Shown piece by piece: positions 55,967 to 64,000 of a stretch of 64,000 bases of DNA. This stretch comes from Watersipora subatra. Taxonomy: Eukaryota > Bryozoa > Gymnolaemata > Cheilostomatida > Watersiporidae. Location of the stretch: assembly GCF_963576615.1 (NCBI RefSeq), contig NC_088712.1, positions 17,591,527-17,655,526 on the forward strand, read 5' to 3'. The position numbers and the translations under genes were made by a program. Every line of letters begins with the position of its first letter. The stretch's first letter is position 1. The notes below the pieces were generated by a model that saw only the letters and a program-made list of their open reading frames with translations, was not told where the DNA came from and did not search any database.

Positions 55967-58956
55967 CCTAACAGTATCAACTTGTATTCATTAATTAATT
56001 TTAGATAGTCAGGCAGTAAAAATAGCAAAATTTTCCAAACTCTGACAAATACATTTTTTTATTTTTCAACCATTTTATTTTTTTTTTACAAAGATTTCAT
56101 GAAATTTTTTCACAAAAAAATTTACGTATTTTATTGAAGATTTTTAGATGTGCTCTATTATAGTAACGCTGACTAACAGAAATATGTGGCAATGTTTTAC
56201 ATGTGTTAATACAGCAATAATATAGTGTTATCTTAATTTCAGTTTTGATTGGAAGATTCGATAATGCTCTTTTAAACCTTAAAATTATAAGTAGGAATAT
56301 AAAAACAAGCTGTTTTTGTTTACTCAGTGCAATTTGAAGAAATGGCTAATTAGAGCTTGTATAACTTCATAACAACTCATTTTATGGTTAGAGGTATTGA
56401 GAATATCCTTAGGCTAAAGGTGTCCAACGTTATATAAAATCCACTGAGCAACACAAAAGCAAAACCGGTTATATCCATTGATATTCGATCACTGACGGCG
56501 TAATGAAAATACTTCTATAAAATTTGTGCAGCAGTAATTTGCCTGATTACTGCCAAGCATCGTGTCTTTTTACAGGTGTTCATGAAAAAATATTAATTTA
56601 GATAAATAGTGATACAAAACTCTTAAATTTTGTTTACAGAAACCGCATAATGTATAAACATGCAAAGGTCATTTTGATGGTTAGTTAGTATCCTGTTGAA
56701 AATGAGATATATTTGTTTATACAAATCAACTCAGTCAATCGAGCAATAAACAAACAAAAATAAAAAAATAATGTTAATGTTCATGCGTTTAACTTGAAAG
56801 ATACTCAGAACATTTTTTAGTTTGTTATAAATTAGGAAGTTCAAAAATGTTTAACGAAAAAGTTTTGACAAGAAAACCAACGCGAATAATTCGTCCAATT
56901 TTATAAATGCTTTATGCGGTATGGTATAGTAGCAAAACAGAGTATTCAATTGCTACAGTTGGCCTTAATAATCTGGGGTCATGTTTGGGTAAACACAGCA
57001 ATAACTTATCTTAATAAATCATCTGCGGCTGAGTGAGATGTGAGTGTGGTAACCAACAAAACCAGTTTAGAGTTCAACTCTGTTAGTAAACCTAGATAAA
57101 ATATGAGTGCAAACTTGTATACTGTGATTAGGGTGTGAGATCTCAAAAACACTAAAGTCAGTAATAGTATTTCGACTTTTTGTTTTTTGTTAAGAGTTGG
57201 TATGTCATTATTATCTATTATTATTGAGAAGTGAACTGAAAGCACATATTTGGCACTCATGTTACTAACTTAGCAGGTAGCTTAGGTTTTATACAACTGT
57301 ATTATTAACTATACAGGTGCAAAGTGTCAACACATGTGCTCCACTTTTATGGTATGATACTTTATGGTTCCATTTACAAAAAATAATTTTAGTGTGTCAA
57401 TGGATAAGGGTCTTTTTTGTTTTCAAATAATAAAATGACGTTGCTAATACGACCCTTAGCAAAACTGACTAAAGTCTAAAATTTTTAGTTCTTTCAGACA
57501 TGGCGTGCAGTGTTTATTTTTTCTATGGTAAGATTTTAGAATGTTGTTTCATTTATGAGATGATTCCTCCACAACAATATTTTGGTCTGCCTCAATCAAC
57601 ATCTGTCCCTTTTCTATTTTATACCTTTGGTTGAACTCTATAGTTCAGCAACTGAAACTCTGTTGGCAGCAACAGGGATTCTATATATTTCTGTCAGCAA
57701 AAAGGTAAATGCATGGTTGATAGGGTTAATGCCATAATAAAACTAGAAAAATTAACATTGATTCAAAAAGTGACATGAATAAGCATCAAATTTTAGTGCT
57801 ATCTTATAATGAACTAATCATAGTTGCAATAAGTGTGAATATGCGTGCAACATAATTTTTAATGATACATCAATTTCTAAAATAAAACCTTTACGGAAAA
57901 TTTTCTTTGCAAAGCTAAAAAAGGGTCTTTTTCACGTTTCTACAAGACAAATATAGTTGCAAAAGTTTTGTCTAAAAACTATATTCTAGATTAAATCGGT
58001 AATTCGTTTAACTGGACTGGTTTCTGAATATGGTGCTAACACTAAAAGTATGTGTGAATAAAATAATAAAGAAAACTTCATAACCTTGCATTGAGAATCA
58101 CTCGTTTGCTATAAAACGTTAGCGTAAAACTGCAAAAGGTGAGACCATTTTATTATACTTCATCTGAAAATACTAATTCAATAAAAAAACATTTCCATAT
58201 TCAGCAAACATTTAATGCAATGCAAATACACTTAAATGATCAAAACTATCTGGATGTTTATAAAACTCTAAAAAAATTAAATGCTTTGGATGATTTTATA
58301 CTGTCTCTGTATTGGAAAGTATGGCATGTATCTGATGAGTAGAATAATAGTAGTTTTTTAACTAGCAGAGGTCTGAGCAAATTGTTGAGTTATGCTTTAA
58401 GTCATTTACTTTAGTTGAGATTGTTATCAGCTTTGACACTGTGAGAGCTTTCAAAATAGCTGTCTCCACCATTGATTTAGCTTGCACATGATGACTAGAA
58501 AAACAGTTTTTGGCTTGACATCAAAATTCTATACGTCTATGATTTTGCCTGCAGTTCAATTTTTGCCAGAATGTTTATCACACGTAACTACAACTGTAAC
58601 AATGTATTATTCTCATACAGTTGACAACTAGAGACCTGGAAATCATAGTACCTAGTGAAACGTACTTTTTATATAAGCTATATGATCCTATACCCTTCAG
58701 TGTATGCCATTGATAGTACATGTAACAACTTTTATTCTCATCACAGCTTGTTGCAGGAAAGAATAAAGTTTGTTACCATTCCTATAATAAACCATTTAAA
58801 ATTTAATTTTATCGCGATTAGTAATTGCAATCTAGTGAAAACTTAAGACAGGTTTTCCATTCTTCAAAAGTTTACGAAAAATCAAGAAAATAAAATTAAC
58901 TACTTGCTCAGAGTTTATGGATTGCCACATATTGTAGCTCTTAGAGACCAATAGCT
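55967..58956. other. About 3 kb without a recognised gene
   Basis: AT-rich. Frames of 60-84 residues (57,006-57,260 minus; 58,139-58,342 plus; 58,655-58,846 plus) show no domain, no splice-supported extension and no second copy in the window. No inverted termini were noticed. Confidence 0.45.
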
Positions 58957-58957
58957 T

Positions 58958-59044
<87 letters not shown>
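58957..59044. repeat. (AT)n microsatellite
   Basis: Almost pure (AT)n of about 80 bp. It directly precedes the duplicated lectin unit that starts near 59,090, much as another (AT)n lies near the outer end of the left palindrome arm. Confidence 0.97.
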
Positions 59045-59046
<2 letters not shown>

Positions 59047-59499
59047 AAATATACTCATAATGCAATGATATTTGGTAAATCACTAGTAAAAAGGCTGGGC
59101 AACCCACAGAAAACTTCATCAATTTATTCTAGTGAGAGCTGGTGAATCTTTTTGTATATTTGTTGTTTGATTTGTTTGGATAAAATTTGCTCCTACTCTG
59201 ATAAGCAAACAATAGAATACGATATAATTCATTTTTTGTTTGCGTAGTTTTCTGAATACGCAGTGCTTTTCTAGACCTCCCTAGCAAGCAGTTTATTTTC
59301 TTTGAAAAAAGCGATGAAAGAGTTCAATTTTATCGATTCCAAGTTTCTGAACAAAAAATATTGTTTTAAATCAAGTATTTTAGTAGGCCACTGTTTAAGT
59401 ATTGATTTTTCTTTTGTTAAACGTTCTTTCTATTTACAGTAAAAAATGAAATAAACTCCAACAAAGAACATATACATTATTTACATTAAAGTGTCCCAC

Positions 59500-59760
59500 A
59501 AGAGACATAGCTTATGAGTGCAGTGTGTCAAAGAGAGTTCAAATGTATGCCTTCACAATATAAGTTGTATTGGAGTGTGATCAATCGATCTCAGAGATAT
59601 TCCGAAATTTAGAGCTGTGACTAGATTTAAAGTAAATAAAGACTTCTCAGTTTGCATATACGTTTAAAAGACTCCACATTATATCAGACTTTCTGAGTTA
59701 TGGGCTTTGAAGGTAACTGAAAGAGACCTTGACAGAGCCATCAAATCAACCTTATGAGTA
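59500..59760 (-). pseudogene. Strongly decayed lectin exon-1 relic H
   Basis: Minus-strand matches to exon 1 in order: 'gtgcagtgtgtca', 'ataagttgtattgg', 'ctcagagatattccgaa', 'gctgtgactagatttaaagtaaa' and 'actccacatta'. Several indels and stops. It is the orthologous position of relic G' (41,690-41,960), and its better exon match here helps identify G and G'. Confidence 0.72.
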
Positions 59761-61140
59761 GTTAATTTATGTCACAGTTAATCTGCAACACTGTTTCTCA
59801 TACATTTGATAGACACAAAGCTTATTGACTAAGAAGGAGAACGTTTTAACTTCTGGAGAAGTATTTGTCTATGCCAGAGTCTCTGTTTTGTTCTGCATTT
59901 AAATAAGTAGAAAGAAAATTGTGTATTTTGATGGTCATTTAGTGTCCAAATAAAAAGTAATATTTTTCAATCAACAGAGTTTTAAGACATCAAAGAGTTA
60001 AGGCAGAAACTGAGGTGATAACCAGAGTAATCTTTTTTATGACACAAAAAAACTTTATCTAGGTACGGCATGTAAACACAAAAACAGAATTTTAAGACAC
60101 AAACATCAATTTGTTGCAGTCTTAAAGAAGATGGAGGAATGCTAAGACATAGCTTGATAATCAAAGTCTATAACTTGCTTATAGAGTAAACTTTTGTTGC
60201 CCTTCAGCTTGGTAAAAAAAACTTGTTAACCCATCTTATTATGCAATATTTTACTTGGTAGTGGTACGGGTTTTAGGTAATGACAGGTATTTTTTAAAAA
60301 AACTTTGAAAACAGTTGTTTCTGGATTGCTTAACTTCAATAGAAAGTTATTATAGTGTGCTGGTCTCCGCCTTCTTTGTGTGGTTAAATGTTGGAATTGC
60401 AATTACTTTCTATAAAATAACTGGGGTAAAAGTATAAAAATTTTTTGAAGTGTAGAAACAGGTTTATTTCTATGTCAATAATATGTTTTTTTATACCAAT
60501 AACTCAGGAAACAACCTCCAATACAGCAAAACTGGAAAAAGAACACACAAACATAACTTCAATAAATCCTGCCAAACATCTTTGCTAGGTACAATATTTA
60601 GGCAACTATTTGTACAACTTGTTGATACAAAGTGTTACAGAACAAAATTGTCCAAAGCCTGAATGCAAATACAATGACTATATTTTCAAATTGTATTAGT
60701 ATTAAGCAACAAATAATTTTACCTAGTCTTAATTTTATACACAAGTAACTTCACTACAAAATGTTTTCACATGCTGATAAATATAAAAGCTACTGAGAGG
60801 ATTATTAATTCAACTAAGTATATTATAATAACTATTTATCTGTTCTATTTCTACATATTAATATCTATATCAAATGGTTTTTGAAAACATATATTTTGTG
60901 CAAGCAGCTTGCCAGTGCTCAAGACATTTGCCTCTACAATATGAGTTGTGAAAAGGGCTCAACATAAATTTGCTTCACAGATCTTTGAAAGCTTTCAGTC
61001 TTGACCTTAAACCAAAAAGCTACCAAAAGCATTATTTACATGTATTTTATTAAGAATACTAAAATCAGTGACTAGTAAACCTTACATTATTAATAAATGA
61101 AATACATGTAACTATATTGTAGTAAGTTCTATGTTGCTGT

Positions 61141-61384
61141 CTATGGTGCCTTGTAGTACCCATGAACTTCAACCTCATGAAGGTTGAGGATACCTGTTGC
61201 TATTATTTGAAGCTGTAAAAATTTTCCAGCAACCTCTCAAGCGCATTTAATCAAAGTGTAAAGCTGGTTTAAGGTGCCATCATGTCGTCCACAAAAGTTC
61301 TCATTATCATCAATTGTGCTGAATAGCTGAGAAACTTCATCCGCAGCTGTTATAACTGAATTTTTTTTCTTTTGTAGTTGAAAG
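61141..61384 (-). pseudogene. Lectin copy E, exon 3 (dead); rest outside the window
   Basis: The minus-strand acceptor 'ttttttag' is at 61,385 on, and the exon ends at a TAG (61,143-61,141). It retains VITAADEVSQLF, FCGRHDG and a C-terminal VEVHGYYKAP, but a TGA replaces the Ser codon after KCA, and the N-terminal end has lost or gained bases. Intron 2 upstream is split by the Helitron at 61,473. Exons 1-2 are not in the window. Confidence 0.85.
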
Positions 61385-61856
61385 CTAAAAAAGTAGGAAC
61401 AATGCATTTTGTTTCATTTGAAAAAGAACCAACTACAGATCTGCTACTTTTAAAGCAAACAAAAACCAACAATCTACTATATAAACGGCAATCGTTGTCT
61501 GTCTGCGTGTTTGATTGATTGAGTGTCCGTGTTATAGAGTACCATACTTTTTGGACTATTACCCGCTACTAGGTATCTTGGGCGCATTATTGGGGATCTC
61601 TGGTTAGTACACATCTCTATTATACATAACCTAATCATCATCGTTTCTACACAAAACGTCATATCCTTTTAGCGCGTAGTAATTTACACTCGATTGATAT
61701 TTACTGCCAATGTGTACCGAGAAGTTCGCGTAAACGTTTGTTTTTTGCGGCCACTGGAATAACGCAATTCTCACCTACTAATTTTCCACATTGAAAAGAT
61801 AAGTGTTTCTTATTCAATGTTTTATTGTCTATAAATTTCCACACTTTCAATACATA

Positions 61857-63134
61857 ACCCTTTCACTCTCGTCCATGTACAAATTTAGCTATCGGCCTGC
61901 TGCCAGCCATTTTGCCAATATTGCTTCATGATATTTTTTTCAATTTCAAACTCCATCTAGAACATTTTTTTGGTTATATCTTTCATTTTGCCAACATGTT
62001 AACAAAATCTGCTATGCAAAAAATTCATTGTGTCTATACTTTGTGCATTGATAAAGCGATGTGAAGCTACAAAGCAAAACGATCCTTTACAATGTTTTTT
62101 ATTCTTACAAAACCATTACTTTCATCGCCATCAGAATCAGTGCTGCTATTTAACTACATCGGGTACAATTGCATAATCCAATTTAGCATTCAGGTACAAT
62201 TAAATCATGATGCTCTACAGTCTACAGATTATGACATGGGTCAAAAAAATGTCGTTTTAACCATAGAAGCACTCACATTTTCACATAGATTACCTATACT
62301 TTTTGGAAAGCAGAGAAAATTCTGTATCTGATCATATTATCTTTATTGCAAAAATGAAAATGCAATTGCATGAAATAGCAGTAGAAATCTTTATTGCATG
62401 AAATAGCAGTTTTATTAAAATTCGTGTTCTACGAAAATATTTGACTGATAAGGGTAGCATATAAATGTATAAAAGTATATATGATAACCAGCAATTAAAA
62501 CATTGTACTGTGTATAATATGCAATCTACAGTTTCTTCCATAGCGGTTAACTTATCTTCATCACCACTCCGCTAGAAGTCTGCCATTTCTATCGCTGAAT
62601 TCAAGCCCATAATACGCATCCACTACTAGCTACTACGCGTTGTTACTAACTAACCGCGATGTTGAACTTTGAAAGCAAATTACTCGAAAATCTTTCCTTT
62701 CACCATAGCTGTTTGACCAGTCCAATGTCTGCAAACATGTCTGAAGGTCATGCTTAGTTTTGTAGATAGAGTGTAACTGTAAGCAGGCTCTAAATATAGA
62801 TGGGTGAGTAATGGGACTACGCAAAGCCTAAAAACCGGCTGATGAACTTGAAAGGTATATACTTGAAGCCGCTATAGCGGGCATGCACACGAAGTGGTTA
62901 AGATGGAAATTCTCAAACAAAGATTTCAAATTAAATTTTAGGCTAATTTTATAGAGAAATCTTTGATCAACACTGTCACTACCATAAAAGTCTTAAGATC
63001 GTTGGTTATGTTATCAACGAATAATAAAATTCAGTTACTAGCAATTGCTGGGAAAGTTGCAAAAATGTGTCTATGGCGGTCGACCATAAAAAAACGTATG
63101 AATAAGTCTACTTCAGTGAAAGGGTTTAAAACGT
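61857..63134. mobile_element. Possible TTAA-type element nested in the Helitron
   Basis: Left CCCTTTCACTCTCG near 61,858 and right CAGTGAAAGGG near 63,115-63,125, followed by TTTAAA. The right about 235 bp (62,895-63,131) closely matches one half of the foldback at the palindrome axis (40,985-41,185: 'taggctaattttatagagaaat', 'gttatgtt(a/g)tcaac', 'gcaaaaatgtgtctat'). The left boundary is less certain. The 79-residue frame at 62,092-62,331 has no recognisable domain. Confidence 0.5.
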
Positions 63135-63356
63135 TGGAATTGCCACTGTTTGTGATAGTAAACGTGTTCGTTTCCTTCCGCAGCTGAGTTACTTTTACTT
63201 TTTTCTAGCTATGAGTACTACAGAACTACAGCTACTACAGAACTTGCACGGGCACTCCAAGCGTTGCGATAGGCGACGGTGAGAAGAAAGCGAGCAGCGT
63301 ATATTACAAAAAAGCACACTATCTCATTCAATTTTACAAATGCTTGAAGCAGTACA

Positions 63357-63752
63357 ATGCCTCCCAAAAAGTCTACTGCCCAAACACAAGAACAGATTGA
63401 TTCCCGTAGAGAAAGAGACCGAATTGGCAAAGCTGCAGCTAGACGAGCAGAAACTGCAGAGCAAACACAGCTATGCCTGCAACGAAACAGAACTGCTACT
63501 GCAGCTGTTAGAAGTGCAGAAACTGCAGAGCAAATACAGGTACACCTACAACGAAACAGAATAGCAGCTGCTAGAAGAGCTGAAACCGCTGAACAAGCAC
63601 AGGTACATCGAGAGCAGGCCAGAATAGGTGCAAAGACTAGCTGTCAGACTAGCTATAAAACACATTGCATATTTCCATTGGTTTCTCCAACATTATTGAC
63701 ATGTACAACTGCATATGTGTATGAAGTCAGATCAGCACAAAAATTTCAGTAG
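63357..63752 (+). CDS. STPR-repeat protein, Helitron-associated
   Basis: About 131 residues from the ATG at 63,357 (MPPKKSTAQTQEQIDSRRER). Residues about 15-95 are repeats of roughly 23 residues around RRAETAEQ.Q.(H/L)LQRNR, basic and helical, like the STPR (score-and-three-residue peptide) repeats found at the start of many Helitron proteins and in some DNA-binding proteins. The remaining about 35 residues look unrelated. A shifted 74-residue frame (63,340-63,564) overlaps because the DNA itself is repetitive. The rest of a Helitron polyprotein is absent, so this is a remnant or a small DNA-binding product. Confidence 0.6.
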   Translation: MPPKKSTAQTQEQIDSRRERDRIGKAAARRAETAEQTQLCLQRNRTATAAVRSAETAEQIQVHLQRNRIAAARRAETAEQAQVHREQARIGAKTSCQTSYKTHCIFPLVSPTLLTCTTAYVYEVRSAQKFQ

Positions 63753-64000
63753 ATTGCATATTTGGAGTTGTTTTACAGTATGAAAGACAACTCTCAATAA
63801 AACTTTTGCTTTACGTAAATTTGGTCCCAAACACGGGTAATGCAGCTAGTTTTATATAAACCTGACCATACTAGTTGTAAGCCATTACTTCTGTAGGTGC
63901 TATACAGCGACACATATATGCAACATCTTAAGCATAATATTACAGTAGATGCCACAAAATATAAAACTTGTTGCCCAACAAAATATAAGAAAATATGATC

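Larger units (their letters stand above)
61473..63849 (+). mobile_element. Helitron, 2.4 kb, non-autonomous
   Basis: Starts TCTACTATATAAACGGCAAT after an A (61,472) and ends GGGTAATGCAGCTAG before a T (63,850), with a short 'cccaaacacggg' hairpin-like motif just before the CTAG. The A|T insertion with TC...CTAG ends and no target duplication is the Helitron signature. The paralogous intron at 43,667-43,680 shows the exact empty site 'aaaaaccaacaa|tttt'. Near the 3' end is an STPR-repeat frame like the N-terminus of Helitron proteins. No Rep or helicase motif was found, so it is non-autonomous. A CCCTTTCA-ended element appears nested inside (61,857-63,134). Confidence 0.93.
59090..64000 (-). 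repeat. Lectin segmental-duplication unit, further copy, cut by the window end
   Basis: Collinear and in the same orientation as 41,320 to about 43,850 of the right arm. Check points: 'gagag(c/t)tggtgaa' (59,134 and 41,336), 'ttctagacctccct' (59,270) against 'ttctaggcctccct' (41,458), 'aagtctataa.ttgc' (60,165 and 42,357) and lectin exon 3 (61,141 and 43,359). Identity is lower than between the arms. A Helitron (61,473-63,849) splits it inside intron 2, and the intron resumes at 63,850 to the window end. Exons 2 and 1 should lie beyond. Confidence 0.85.

Noticed and set aside
55425..56028. Long open frames rich in Arg/Glu/Lys (plus) and Leu/Ser/Pro (minus)
   Set aside because: They are translations of the GA-rich tract in every frame and have no independent coding features.
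62092..62331. 79-residue frame as a piggyBac transposase remnant
   Set aside because: No catalytic Asp pattern or Cys-rich C-terminus typical of piggyBac transposases was seen.

Overview
This is AT-rich, intron-bearing metazoan DNA with almost no long open reading frames. Lectin-like exons joined by GT-AG introns, Helitrons with STPR-type repeats, a ZBED5-like hAT element, TTAA and TA DNA transposons and a Gag/protease LTR element together suggest an invertebrate, probably a lophotrochozoan (mollusc, annelid or bryozoan). The species cannot be fixed from the sequence. No tRNA, rRNA, CRISPR or operon structure was seen.

The dominant structure is a giant inverted repeat. A left arm (about 25,895-40,979) and a right arm (40,992 to about 52,845) mirror each other around an axis near 40,985. 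Each arm is about 12 kb once later insertions are removed, and by eye they are roughly 85-93% identical. The axis lies inside a foldback transposon (about 40,777-41,204). Each arm carries its own insertions. The left arm has an LTR retroelement (37,214-40,703), a 1.8-kb TA-flanked DNA element (27,326-29,126) and an extra lectin exon (about 32,540-33,252). The right arm has a 2.6-kb composite Helitron (48,885-51,469). The opposite arm supplies the empty site in each case.

The same unit also occurs outside the palindrome: in direct orientation at 15,340-19,620 and inverted at about 59,090-64,000. Each unit carries a three-exon secreted-lectin-like gene: signal peptide plus PAN/Apple-like module, then an F5/8C (F-type lectin/fucolectin-like) domain split over two exons. 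Six copies or fragments are recognisable. Only the minus-strand copy at 43,359-45,251 is open in all three exons, giving about 245 residues with matching phase-1 introns. The copies at 16.9, 21.1, 32.5, 33.3 and 61.1 kb carry frameshifts, stops or missing exons. Three more strongly decayed exon-1 relics lie at 36.5, 41.7 and 59.5 kb.

Layout: 0.2-3.8 kb, decayed hAT transposon with a ZBED5-like transposase and an internal 35-bp minisatellite; 4.2-5.0 kb, TTAA element with a perfect hairpin; 5-15 kb, old dispersed duplications and two weak exon candidates; 15.3-19.6 kb, lectin pseudogene unit; 20-24.3 kb, two TTAA elements, a lectin exon relic and a TA-flanked MITE; 24.4-25.5 kb, an old duplicate of 9.3 kb; 25.9-52.8 kb, the palindrome; 52.9-59 kb, old repeats, a TTAA element with a 44-bp minisatellite, a long purine tract and an (AT)n array; 59.1-64 kb, a further lectin unit split by a 2.4-kb Helitron at an exact A/T site.
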